A DNA stretch of 64,000 nt from Bacteroidales bacterium (GTDB lineage Bacteria > Bacteroidota > Bacteroidia > Bacteroidales > VadinHA17), in NCBI GenBank assembly GCA_016928075.1, contig JAFGLJ010000042.1:124001-188000 (forward strand). The letters run 5' to 3'. Of this stretch, positions 54,690 through 63,618 are shown piece after piece. Below the pieces are notes generated by a model, which was given only the letters and a program-made list of their open reading frames with translations, was not told where the DNA came from and did no database searches. Within the stretch, counting starts at the first letter, position 1. The number at the start of each line of letters is the position of its first letter. A program made the position numbers and the translations under genes.

Positions 54690-55934
54690 TCAATCGAACT
54701 TGATTGCTTTTACCGGACTGATGGCAGCAACAAGCCTTGATGGGATAAGGAGCATGATCAGGATAATAAATATTGTACCAATGTTGAGAAAGATAAAATG
54801 GAGGATATCGAAATTTATCGGGACAGTGGTCAGGTAATATGATGATGGATCAAGACTAATAAGCTCGAATCTTTTCTGTATTACCGCCAGTCCGTATCCT
54901 ATAATGTTACCCCAGAGAAGCCCTGCAGATATAATATATGCTGCCTGGTTGAGAAATATTTTCTGAATAAGCTTATTATCAGAACCAAGGGCTTTAAGGA
55001 TACCTATCATGTTGGTTTTTTCAAGAATCAGTATCAGCAGGCCCGATATCATTGTAAAAGCTGCAACAAGAAGCATAAGGACAACAATTACAATTACATT
55101 GGTGTCCTGGAAATTAAGCCAGTCGAGAATCTGCGGATATTTTATCTTGAGATTTGTGACCTTCAGTTTTTCCTGGTCCTCCCTGAATTTGTAACCAATT
55201 GCATCCCTGACAATAAAGGTCATCAGGTCAATATTATTAAAGTTATTAATGAAAATCTCAAAGCCACTGACCTGGTCTTCCTCCCATCCGTTTAATCTTC
55301 TTATATGCCCGATGTCTCCCAGAATGTATATTTTGTCCATAGCCTCCACACTCGTTGAATATATGCCTTCCACGGTGAATCTCCTCATCCGGGGAGGATC
55401 CTGGACAAAGTACATTGCAAAATCATCACCGACTCCAAGATTTAGCAGATCAGATATCGATCTTGATATTATTACGCCATTCGACCTGGTGCTGTCGTTC
55501 AGGCTGAGAACTGAACCTTCCACCAGGTTCTTGCTGAAAAAACTCCAGTCATAGTCCGTGCTTATACCTTTAAGTACAACGCCCTGGATATTTTCTTCTG
55601 TTTTTATAATGCCTGCTTTGGTCGCAAATACATGAATGTTTTCAAAACCCCTGTAATTATCGAGCTTTGATATGAATTCCTGCCCGGATGAAATAGGAGC
55701 CGTCTCAAAGGAATAGTTGGAATCGAAGTTCAGTACCTGTATATGGCCGCTGAAACCGGCAATTTTATTCCTTATTTCCTGTTTGAAACCCGTAAGTATT
55801 GCTAGGGCAAGGATCATTACCGACATACTGAGAGCTATCCCCGCAATGACTATCCTGTTAATCGGCCGAGAAAAGGTCAATCCCTTCCTCCTTTCACTTA
55901 TAAGTCGTTTTGATATGAATAATGCTGTTTTCAA
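54690..55934 (-). CDS. FtsX-like ABC permease, LolC/LolE-type
   Basis: 414 residues. N-terminal membrane helix (NRIVIAGIALSMSVMILALAILTGF), a large periplasmic domain of about 220 residues, and three C-terminal helices (about 275-300, 320-345 and 375-400). This is the MacB/FtsX permease layout, and the RLISERRKG...F...I..IAGIALS opening is typical of LolC/E, which extract lipoproteins from the inner membrane. The ATPase partner is not in the window. Confidence 0.82.
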   Translation of the reverse strand: MKTALFISKRLISERRKGLTFSRPINRIVIAGIALSMSVMILALAILTGFKQEIRNKIAGFSGHIQVLNFDSNYSFETAPISSGQEFISKLDNYRGFENIHVFATKAGIIKTEENIQGVVLKGISTDYDWSFFSKNLVEGSVLSLNDSTRSNGVIISRSISDLLNLGVGDDFAMYFVQDPPRMRRFTVEGIYSTSVEAMDKIYILGDIGHIRRLNGWEEDQVSGFEIFINNFNNIDLMTFIVRDAIGYKFREDQEKLKVTNLKIKYPQILDWLNFQDTNVIVIVVLMLLVAAFTMISGLLILILEKTNMIGILKALGSDNKLIQKIFLNQAAYIISAGLLWGNIIGYGLAVIQKRFELISLDPSSYYLTTVPINFDILHFIFLNIGTIFIILIMLLIPSRLVAAISPVKAIKFD

Positions 55935-55994
55935 TTATCCTGATTTGCCTTCAAAATTAGTAATTAAAAAATAAGATTATAGGAATTATAGTTT

Positions 55995-56035
55995 ATGTAA
56001 AATATATTTGGAAATATGTAAAGTATACCTTACAT
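55995..56035 (+). promoter_or_regulatory. Predicted operator and promoter of the XRE gene
   Basis: A 20-bp dyad, ATGTAAAGTATACCTTACAT (56016-56035), pairs at 9 of 10 positions. A second half-like copy ATGTAAAATATA starts 21 bases upstream at 55995 and runs into TATATTTG (56003-56010), a -7 box of the phylum type. The dyad therefore covers the expected transcription start, 24 bases before the XRE ATG. Confidence 0.65.
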
Positions 56036-56058
56036 TTGGTAAAAAATAATTAACTAAC

Positions 56059-56268
56059 ATGAAACTGGGAAATAATCTGCGCCGTTGTCGTTTTGACCGA
56101 AATGAAATGTCCCAGGAAGACCTGGCGAAAGAGATTGGTGTAACGAGACAGACCATACATTCAATTGAAAAAGGGAAATTTGTTCCTTCTGCCCTGCTGG
56201 CCTTTAAGCTGGCCAGGTTCTTCAACAAGCCTGCTGAAGAAGTATTTTACATCATTGATGATAATTAA
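56059..56268 (+). CDS. Small XRE-family repressor (YgzD-like)
   Basis: 69 residues, a single helix-turn-helix domain: RRCRFDRNEMSQEDLAKEIGVTRQTIHSIEKGKFVPSALLAFKLARFFNKPAEEVF. Such short XRE proteins usually sit next to a membrane-protein gene and repress their own operon. Here the membrane-protein gene follows 33 bases downstream, and a dyad operator covers the promoter. Confidence 0.9.
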   Translation: MKLGNNLRRCRFDRNEMSQEDLAKEIGVTRQTIHSIEKGKFVPSALLAFKLARFFNKPAEEVFYIIDDN

Positions 56269-56301
56269 GTTATTAATTGTAATTAAACAGTAAAACCGGA
56301 T

Positions 56302-57192
56302 ATGAAATCAAAAACAAAATGGAACACAGTTATCTTATTACTATGTAGCATTATAACATTTGCCAGCCTTATCTACATACTGTACCAGGTAAATACCAAC
56401 CTTGTGGTTGCCATTAATATATTCAACACCAAATTTGGAACAATCCATTACCTTGTCGGTTTTGGTCACCTGTTTATCCTGTTCTTTAACATCTATGCTA
56501 TTGTGTATATATTCTTGCATTTCAGACGGTTTAATGCTATGAGACCGTTTAGGATAATACTCTTGGTCGCAGGTGTGATTTCATTGTTTTCCGTGGGGGT
56601 TGAAAAAATCATGGTGGATGAGATAGCAAAAGAATACAGGCACGGACTGGGAATAAATGAATTATATATACTTAATCTCGCCTACATCATCAATATGGTT
56701 TTCAGTATTTTTATATTTATTTTCCTGTTAAGGACTATCAGACTTATTAACCTGGAAAACACAACGACTGTTCCCGTGGATGAAAACCTGTTTATTATAG
56801 GGCAGAGCCTGGGTATTATATCAGGGATTGTTGGCATATGGTTTACTCTTCACATGATCACATTTGTGGGATCGGAAATTATGATGGATAAGTTCTGGGT
56901 ATTTATACCATTTTATATATTATTTCTGGTTCCATATTCACTGGCAATTCTATACTGGTTATCAGTTAAGCGGAAACAGCGAATCCGGGAATGGTATGAT
57001 GAAAAACAGATACAGGATATGTTAAAATCCTCCCTCGTGACATTGGTGTTATCTGTTCCCGGCCTGGCAGTTTTATTGCTTTTCCAGGTGCCTCATGGTA
57101 TTTTCTGGATAGTTTATTACGTCTTTCTGGTATTGACGCTTTTCTCTGCCAGCACCTTGTATTTTTTCAAATTGAAGGATATTATTTATTAA
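56302..57192 (+). CDS. Multi-pass membrane partner of the XRE repressor
   Basis: 296 residues with about eight membrane helices (near 9-28, 50-72, 80-100, 120-145, 165-185, 195-215, 235-255 and 262-285). I do not recognise an enzyme motif. The pair resembles the XRE/DUF2975-type membrane modules, although I cannot confirm the family. Co-transcribed with the small repressor and ended by the palindrome at 57194. Confidence 0.7.
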   Translation: MKSKTKWNTVILLLCSIITFASLIYILYQVNTNLVVAINIFNTKFGTIHYLVGFGHLFILFFNIYAIVYIFLHFRRFNAMRPFRIILLVAGVISLFSVGVEKIMVDEIAKEYRHGLGINELYILNLAYIINMVFSIFIFIFLLRTIRLINLENTTTVPVDENLFIIGQSLGIISGIVGIWFTLHMITFVGSEIMMDKFWVFIPFYILFLVPYSLAILYWLSVKRKQRIREWYDEKQIQDMLKSSLVTLVLSVPGLAVLLLFQVPHGIFWIVYYVFLVLTLFSASTLYFFKLKDIIY

Positions 57193-57193
57193 A

Positions 57194-57227
57194 AAAGTAG
57201 AGGCGCAATACTTTGCGCCTCTACTTT
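57194..57227. terminator. Palindromic terminator of the GTAGAGGCGC type
   Basis: AAAGTAGAGGCGCAA pairs perfectly with TTGCGCCTCTACTTT around the loop TACT (15 bp). An A-run precedes and T-rich sequence follows, so it can act in both directions between the convergent genes ending at 57192 and 57234. The stem belongs to the same family as the palindrome at 18378. Confidence 0.85.
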
Positions 57228-57233
57228 CTATTT

Positions 57234-58028
57234 TTAAAGAATCCATCTCAAAATAAAGGTAATTATCCCGATTGGAGTAGTTGAAATCATTGGGTGGAAT
57301 CCTCTCTGGAATCCTTTCGACCTGTATTTTTTTACCAGGGAAAAGTTCTTTGAATATAAACACTTTGATTTTACACCTGTTAACTTATACATTATTAATA
57401 CCAGAATTCCCCCTGTAATAACTATTAAAAAGGAATACAATCCTTTTAAATAAAAAGATAAATTCCCCGGGTAAATAAATAATAGGACTACAATACTTAT
57501 TAATAAAAAGAACAGTTTTATACCAAATCCGACCCGGTGAACGCTTGTGGCTTTTCTGCTCCGGGGGATAGGGATACAAACCGATCTGGATTTAATACTT
57601 CCCATTGGTCCAACACCACCGGAAATGCCTGTGGTCTTATGCATGTAATAATTAAATGGGATACCGTCCGCTTTCCTTTGTTCCGTATAAAAACAATTAA
57701 GATCCTTTATATAACTCCGATAATCTTTACTGGCGTACTCTCTGGCCTTCTGTCTTGCAGTTGAAGTATAAGTTTCAAACTCTTCCTTTAAATTGGTAAA
57801 ACCAGGATCAGAATCTTTTTGTAAAATAGAGTCATAATAGGTTTTTTTGTTGACATCAGATAAGATTTGGTATGCTTCGTTGATCTCTATGAAAATATCA
57901 TTCGCATTCTTATAAATACTGACATCCGGATGGTATTCAAGAGCCAACTCCTTAAATTTCCTTCTTATCTCTTCCGGGCTCGCATTTTTTTCCAGCCCAA
58001 GTATCCTGTAATAATCTTTCAATATCAA
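57234..58028 (-). CDS. J-domain protein with C-terminal membrane segments
   Basis: 264 residues. The first 70 residues are a complete J domain (DYYRILGLEKNASPEEIRRKFKELALEYHPDVS) with the HPD motif at 33-35, which stimulates DnaK. A charged linker of about 95 residues follows, then two hydrophobic helices (about 172-190 and 195-215) and a basic tail. The Gly/Phe and zinc-finger regions of true DnaJ are missing, so this is a J-domain co-chaperone tethered to the membrane. The only starts available are TTG codons at 58028 or 58022. It lies 17 bases behind the aminotransferase gene. Confidence 0.78.
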   Translation of the reverse strand: MILKDYYRILGLEKNASPEEIRRKFKELALEYHPDVSIYKNANDIFIEINEAYQILSDVNKKTYYDSILQKDSDPGFTNLKEEFETYTSTARQKAREYASKDYRSYIKDLNCFYTEQRKADGIPFNYYMHKTTGISGGVGPMGSIKSRSVCIPIPRSRKATSVHRVGFGIKLFFLLISIVVLLFIYPGNLSFYLKGLYSFLIVITGGILVLIMYKLTGVKSKCLYSKNFSLVKKYRSKGFQRGFHPMISTTPIGIITFILRWIL

Positions 58029-58045
58029 TCTTCAAAGAAGGTACT

Positions 58046-59245
58046 TCAAATTGTTCTTCCGGGATATACTTTCAGTGCTTCAGCGAGTGTTTCCATTGCT
58101 TTACTGAGATCATCCGTATTCAGTACGTATGCAATTCTGACTTCATTGCGGCCAAGGCCCGGAGTTGAGTAGAAGCCTGATGCGGGTGCAAGCATAACCG
58201 TCTGGTTCTTATATTCAAACTCCTCAAGAAGCCATTGGGAGAATTTATCCGTATCATCAACGGGAAGCTTCACGGTACTGTAAAATGCCCCTTTGGGTTT
58301 AGGACAGTATACACCCGGCATTTTGTTAAGAGCTTCAACCATAAAGTCACGCCTGGCTATATATTCGTTATATACATTGTCAAAATACTCCCGGGGTGTA
58401 TCAACAGAAGCCTCAGCTACGATCTGGCCCAGTCCGGGAGGGCTGAGCCTTGCCTGTGCAAACTTGAGTGCAGTGGCAAGAACATCTTTATTTTTAGTAA
58501 TAAGGGCACCTATCCTAACACCACATTCACTGTAGCGTTTTGATACGGAGTCAAGCAGTATGACATTATCCTCAACGCCTTCAAGGTGCATGGCTGAGAA
58601 GTGTTTCTCTCCGTCATAACAGAATTCCCTGTAGACTTCATCAGAAAACAGGAACAGGTCATGTTTAAGTATTATTTCGCGTAACTGGCGAATCTCATCT
58701 TCAGTATAAAGGTAACCGGTTGGATTATTGGGATTACATATCATTATTCCCTTTGTTTTCCGGCTTATCTTTTTCTCTATCTCGCTTATCGGAGGGAGAG
58801 CAAAATCGTCTTCTATTTTTGATGTTACCGGTATGATTTTAACACCTGCAGCAGTGGCAAAACCATTATAGTTGGCGTAAAATGGTTCAGGAGTGATAAC
58901 TTCGTCCCCGGGATCCATGCAGCTCATAAATGCGAACAGCACAGCTTCGGAACCACCTGCCGTGACTATAATTTCCGTATGGTCAATATTGATGCCCAGC
59001 TTCTGGTAGTAAACTGCCAGTTTCCTGCGGTAAGATTCGTTCCCGGCTGAGTGGCTGTACACAATAACTTTTTCCTGCATGTTCTTCAGGGCATCCAGGG
59101 CAACCTGTGGTGTATGAATATCAGGCTGTCCTATATTGAGATGATAGACTTTACGACCTTTCCTTTTTGCTTCTTCGGCGTATGGCACGAGTTTTCTGAT
59201 AGGAGAGGCAGGCATGGATTTACCTTTTTCTGAAATCCTTGGCAT
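58046..59245 (-). CDS. PLP-dependent aminotransferase, class I/II
   Basis: 399 residues. Fold type I aminotransferase: HLNIGQPDIHTP, YSHSAGNESYR, TAGGSEAVLFAF, NPNNPTGYLYTEDE (Asn and the PLP-binding region), SDEVYREFCY, and the lysine segment SVSKRYSECGVRIG. It most likely transfers an amino group from aspartate or another amino acid to 2-oxoglutarate; the substrate cannot be fixed. First gene of a unit with the J-domain gene. Confidence 0.88.
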   Translation of the reverse strand: MPRISEKGKSMPASPIRKLVPYAEEAKRKGRKVYHLNIGQPDIHTPQVALDALKNMQEKVIVYSHSAGNESYRRKLAVYYQKLGINIDHTEIIVTAGGSEAVLFAFMSCMDPGDEVITPEPFYANYNGFATAAGVKIIPVTSKIEDDFALPPISEIEKKISRKTKGIMICNPNNPTGYLYTEDEIRQLREIILKHDLFLFSDEVYREFCYDGEKHFSAMHLEGVEDNVILLDSVSKRYSECGVRIGALITKNKDVLATALKFAQARLSPPGLGQIVAEASVDTPREYFDNVYNEYIARRDFMVEALNKMPGVYCPKPKGAFYSTVKLPVDDTDKFSQWLLEEFEYKNQTVMLAPASGFYSTPGLGRNEVRIAYVLNTDDLSKAMETLAEALKVYPGRTI

Positions 59246-59341
59246 ATCTTGAGTTTTTTTGGGTTCAACTATACAAAGTTAATTTTTAATGGCATAAAAA
59301 GGAATGATTTATAACATAATGAATGAAGAATATCGAATATT

Positions 59342-59390
59342 GATTAACGATTTACGAATGATTAGAATAAAAAATCACCAATCGTTAATC
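59342..59390. repeat. AT-rich inverted repeat
   Basis: GATTAACGATT (59342-59352) and AATCGTTAATC (59380-59390) face each other across 27 bases. ATATCGAAT-like and GATATTC-like sequences extend the dyad imperfectly outward. It sits between divergent aspartate-type aminotransferase and valS genes. Confidence 0.65.
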
Positions 59391-59446
59391 GATATTCATT
59401 ATTCGATAATCAGGACTTGATTTAATCTCCTTAAGATCAAATTATA

Positions 59447-59479
59447 TTGCACATAGTATTATTATAATTCCTATTTTTG
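59447..59479 (+). promoter_or_regulatory. Predicted promoter of valS
   Basis: TTG (59447-59449), 22 bases, TATTTTTG (59472-59479). The -7 box and the following GCACTT match the yebC promoter (25712 onward) almost base for base. The ATG is 27 bases downstream. Confidence 0.5.
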
Positions 59480-59506
59480 CACTTCATAAACTGGATCTTA
59501 GACGCT

Positions 59507-62146
59507 ATGGACATACCTTCCAAATACAGACCTGAAAGTTCAGAATCAAAGTGGTATAAATACTGGCTGGAACAGGGTTTTTTCAGGAGCGAACCTGATG
59601 AACGGGCACCTTATGTCATTACTATTCCCCCACCCAATGTTACAGGTGTTTTGCATATGGGTCATATGCTTAATAATACTCTTCAGGATGTGCTTGTAAG
59701 GCGCCATAGGATGATGGGAAGGAATGTATGCTGGGTACCGGGGACCGATCATGCTTCAATAGCCACAGAGGCAAGGGTTGTGGCGAAACTGAAGGAAGAG
59801 GGCATAAATAAAAGTAACCTGACACGTGAGGAATTCCTGGAGCATGCATGGAAATGGACAGAAAAGCATGGAGGTATTATTCTTGAACAACTGAAACGTC
59901 TGGGAGCATCGTGCGACTGGGACCGGACACTTTTTACCATGGATGACTTGAGATACAGGTCAGTTATCAAGGTTTTTGTCGATCTCTACAGAAAAGGACT
60001 TATTTACCGTGGCATACGAATGGTAAACTGGGATCCCGAAGCAAAAACTGCTGTTTCCGATGAGGAAGTGGTTTACACTGAAGAAGATTCCAAACTCTAT
60101 TACGTAAAATACAGGATTAGCGGATCTGATGCATTTATAACAATAGCCACCACGAGACCTGAAACAATATTAGGCGATACTGCGGTATGTGTCAATCCCT
60201 CTGACGAAAGGTACAGGCACATGGAGGGCTGCAAGGTGATAGTTCCTATGGTTAACAGGGAAGTGCCGGTCATATTTGATGATTATGTCGATATGGAGTT
60301 CGGGACAGGCTGCCTGAAGATCACCCCCGCGCATGACGTTAATGATTATGAGATAGGACAGAAACACGGTCTTGAAGAGATAGATATATTCAATGATGAT
60401 GGCACCCTGAGCAGTGAGGCTGGTTTGTTTATTGGAACTGACAGGTTCAAAGCCAGGGAGATGTCAGTTAACCTTCTGAAAGAGCAGGGACTGCTTTCAA
60501 AAATTGAAAACTACAGAAATAAGATCGGAAGGTCGGAACGTACCAATTCGATAATTGAGCCCAAGCTTTCGATGCAGTGGTTTCTTAAAATGAGAGAAAT
60601 ATCGAAACCGGCTCTGGAAGCAGTTGTTAATTCAGATATTAATATTTATCCGCATAAATTCAAGAACGTTTACAAACATTGGATGGAAAATGTCAGAGAC
60701 TGGTGTATAAGCCGGCAGCTCTGGTGGGGACATCGTATACCAGCATGGCATTACAGTTCAACAGGTTTTGTTGTTGCTGAAAACGAGGATGAAGCTCTTG
60801 AAATTGCTCGTGAGGCAACCGGCAATAAGAATTTATCATCTGAGGATCTAAAGCAGGACGAGGATGTCCTGGATACATGGTTTTCATCATGGCTCTGGCC
60901 TATTACCTGCTTTAACGGTATACTGGAACCTGAAAACGGTGACATCAGGTACTATTATCCTACCAATGCCCTGGTTACAGCACCTGAAATATTATTTTTC
61001 TGGGTTGCAAGGATGATTATTGCAGGATATGAATACCGCGATGAAAAACCATTTGATGATGTTTACCTGCATGGCATTGTTCGTGACAAGGACAGGAGAA
61101 AAATGTCAAAGTCACTCGGGAATTCACCAGAGCCTTTGAACCTAATTGACAAATATGGTGCTGATGGAGTTCGTGTGGGCATGCTTCTCTGTTCGCCGGC
61201 AGGCAATGACTTACTGTATGACGATTCATTGCCAGAGCAGGGAAGGAATTTTGCCAATAAGATATGGAATGCTTACAGACTTGTGAGAAGCTGGAAGACA
61301 GATAAGAGTATTGCTGCGCAGCCGGTATGGTCAGCTGAAGCAGGAGAGTGGTTCAATAACAGGCTGAATGAAGCTATTCGTGAATACAACAGGGCATTTG
61401 AAAAATACAGGATTTCCGATGCTTTAATGATTGTATATCGTTTATTCTGGGATGATTTTGCCAGCTGGTACCTTGAAGCTATCAAACCAGACTATGGTTA
61501 CCCGGTTGATGCAAAAACAGTGAGTACCACTCTTGATTTTTTTGACCGCCTGTTAAGGCTTATACACCCATTTATGCCATTTATCACAGAGGAAATATGG
61601 CAGATGATGGAAAACAGGGGTGCAGGTAGCAGTATTATGATATCGGACATGCCGGATGCCGGCAAAGTAAGCAGCCGGTCGCTCAAAGGTTTTGAACATG
61701 CCAGGATGCTTGTAACAGCTATAAGGAATATAAGAAAAGAGAATAACCTCCCGGCCAGGGAAAACCTGCAGCTGTTTATCAGCAAAAAAAGTGTTGAAGA
61801 AGAACAGCCCTATCAAAACCTGGTTAAGCGTCTGGCGAATATATCGGATATTCAACACACGGATAGTAAACCCGGAAATTCTCTGAGTTTTATGATAGGT
61901 ACATCAGAATATTATATACTGATCGGGACTAAGATTGATACCAGGGCAGAGCTGGAAAAGCTTGAAGCTGATTTAGAATATAACAGGGGATTCCTTGATT
62001 CAGTTATGAATAAACTTAATAATGCAAAATTTGTAAACAATGCTCCCGAACAGGTTGTCGAACGTGAAAAGAAGAAAAAATATGATACGGAGCGTAAGAT
62101 CAATTCCCTTCTTGAACGTATTAATGACTTGAAAAGCAGAGAATAA
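59507..62146 (+). CDS. valS: Valyl-tRNA synthetase
   Basis: 879 residues, full length. [21 protein letters not shown] contains the HIGH-type motif HMGH, the editing domain includes [13 protein letters not shown], the catalytic loop is KMSKSLGN, and a C-terminal coiled coil ([25 protein letters not shown]) contacts tRNA. The ATG at 59507 ([10 protein letters not shown]) is chosen over an upstream in-frame ATG that would lie at the promoter's start site. Confidence 0.96.
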   Translation: MDIPSKYRPESSESKWYKYWLEQGFFRSEPDERAPYVITIPPPNVTGVLHMGHMLNNTLQDVLVRRHRMMGRNVCWVPGTDHASIATEARVVAKLKEEGINKSNLTREEFLEHAWKWTEKHGGIILEQLKRLGASCDWDRTLFTMDDLRYRSVIKVFVDLYRKGLIYRGIRMVNWDPEAKTAVSDEEVVYTEEDSKLYYVKYRISGSDAFITIATTRPETILGDTAVCVNPSDERYRHMEGCKVIVPMVNREVPVIFDDYVDMEFGTGCLKITPAHDVNDYEIGQKHGLEEIDIFNDDGTLSSEAGLFIGTDRFKAREMSVNLLKEQGLLSKIENYRNKIGRSERTNSIIEPKLSMQWFLKMREISKPALEAVVNSDINIYPHKFKNVYKHWMENVRDWCISRQLWWGHRIPAWHYSSTGFVVAENEDEALEIAREATGNKNLSSEDLKQDEDVLDTWFSSWLWPITCFNGILEPENGDIRYYYPTNALVTAPEILFFWVARMIIAGYEYRDEKPFDDVYLHGIVRDKDRRKMSKSLGNSPEPLNLIDKYGADGVRVGMLLCSPAGNDLLYDDSLPEQGRNFANKIWNAYRLVRSWKTDKSIAAQPVWSAEAGEWFNNRLNEAIREYNRAFEKYRISDALMIVYRLFWDDFASWYLEAIKPDYGYPVDAKTVSTTLDFFDRLLRLIHPFMPFITEEIWQMMENRGAGSSIMISDMPDAGKVSSRSLKGFEHARMLVTAIRNIRKENNLPARENLQLFISKKSVEEEQPYQNLVKRLANISDIQHTDSKPGNSLSFMIGTSEYYILIGTKIDTRAELEKLEADLEYNRGFLDSVMNKLNNAKFVNNAPEQVVEREKKKKYDTERKINSLLERINDLKSRE

Positions 62147-62151
62147 TTGCT

Positions 62152-63456
62152 TTAGGGCATGAGCTTGCGGACGAAATAGTTCTCATCCACTTTCACCAGT
62201 TCCCAGTTATTATTAAGCACAATATGCCATCCGTCACCCGTGATGTGCTGTTTCTCTTTTTCTACATTTTTAGCTGGTACACGAAGAAATTTAAGGTTTG
62301 GGGATACAAGGCAGCCACCTTCTTCGACAGCCAGTTTGCCCCAGTTATCTGAAACCCGGATTGTCTGGTAGATTGTACCCAGGGTATCAACAGGGTCAGT
62401 ATCTTCTGCTTCGAAGGAGAAATTCGGACTCTCCAGTTCCAGAAGCACTACCGGTTTTTCAGTAAACTGGGCTGTCCTGCGCCGGAGGCCTTCCCGCAGT
62501 TGTTCTTCTCGTTGTTTTTCTTCTTCCTTAACGAGGTCGATGTCGTAGCTAAAAGCAAGGCTTCCTGCAATGTCGCGGCTTATTTCAGGGAGTGATATAT
62601 CGTATCTTTTCATTAGTGCTGCGCCAAGGTCAAAATTCCTGCTATCTATCGATGAGAAATCAAAGCCTGTTTCATTCAGAAGATGTGCATAAATGTTACC
62701 ATGGACAAAACCGTAGGAAAATGTGTAAGAACGGAAATTATAGATCCTGTGATAATATTCGATAAGTTTCTTCAGGTATTCATCCCTTGATTCAGTGACA
62801 AGAATCATATACGTAAACGAGGCCAGTCCTTCATAATTTTCGAATTTATTCTCTTCCTGTATGTATTTTGGATATAATTCCCGGCGGGCTGATCTGAAAA
62901 CAAGGGCGTCCCTGACTGCCTGCTTCCTTGCTTCACCGTTAGTCCGGATTGCTCTTTCCAGTGCCTTCCATTCCATTTTAAGCCATAAACGGGCAGTGCG
63001 GTCACCCATATGGCTTGTATTATAATCAGGGGTATCAATGTTCTTTCTTATCTGGAAGCAATGGAATAATCCATGTATACATCTTGATGTAATCCTGAAA
63101 TAGTCCTCTTCTTCAGGTATAGGAGCCATTGCATACAAGGTGCCACCAAACTCTTTTGCATAGTTGCTGACTTCCTCCCTTGGGAAAATGCCTGTAAAGA
63201 TATCGTCACGCGGTTTAAGCAGACCTTCCTTGTCCTGGACATTAGAGTACAACCTACGGGTTCTGGTATCTATAAACAGGATGGGCCCGTAAAGATTTTC
63301 ACCCCAAAGATCACCATCATCTTCATTACATATTTTCTCTACTTCCGAAAAGTAATGGCTTGCTTTTTCTGCGGTGAAATATTCGATGCCTTCATCATCC
63401 TTGCATTGTGAGAAAAATAAGGGAAAGATTATTAGTAAAACTGTCCACCGTTTCAT
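62152..63456 (-). CDS. Lipoprotein with HGxxH metallopeptidase-like motif
   Basis: 434 residues. Lipoprotein signal (LLIIFPLFFSQC, cysteine 18). A mixed helical domain holds IHGLFHCFQ with His128 and His132, spaced as in HExxH but with glycine in place of the catalytic glutamate. Further on ENYEGLASF (Glu209) is placed like the third zinc ligand of gluzincins. The C-terminal 90 residues look beta-rich. I do not recognise a named family. It may be an inactive or altered zinc peptidase (inference). Confidence 0.65.
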   Translation of the reverse strand: MKRWTVLLIIFPLFFSQCKDDEGIEYFTAEKASHYFSEVEKICNEDDGDLWGENLYGPILFIDTRTRRLYSNVQDKEGLLKPRDDIFTGIFPREEVSNYAKEFGGTLYAMAPIPEEEDYFRITSRCIHGLFHCFQIRKNIDTPDYNTSHMGDRTARLWLKMEWKALERAIRTNGEARKQAVRDALVFRSARRELYPKYIQEENKFENYEGLASFTYMILVTESRDEYLKKLIEYYHRIYNFRSYTFSYGFVHGNIYAHLLNETGFDFSSIDSRNFDLGAALMKRYDISLPEISRDIAGSLAFSYDIDLVKEEEKQREEQLREGLRRRTAQFTEKPVVLLELESPNFSFEAEDTDPVDTLGTIYQTIRVSDNWGKLAVEEGGCLVSPNLKFLRVPAKNVEKEKQHITGDGWHIVLNNNWELVKVDENYFVRKLMP

Positions 63457-63555
63457 TCTTAATTGGCTTTAGGTTTCAAAAATAATAAAATTCTTAAACC
63501 CTTCTAATTACATTATTCTATTTAATTGATATATATTTCATGGTGATATATACTA

Positions 63556-63586
63556 TTTGTTCGGACAGACTAAATTTTTATATTTG
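63556..63586 (+). promoter_or_regulatory. Promoter of the glutamine synthetase gene, consensus match
   Basis: TTTG (63556-63559), exactly 19 bases, TATATTTG (63579-63586): a full match to the Bacteroidota -33/-7 consensus. The ATG is 33 bases downstream. Confidence 0.7.
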
Positions 63587-63618
63587 GAACCCCATTAGTA
63601 CCCGGTAAAAAAAACATC

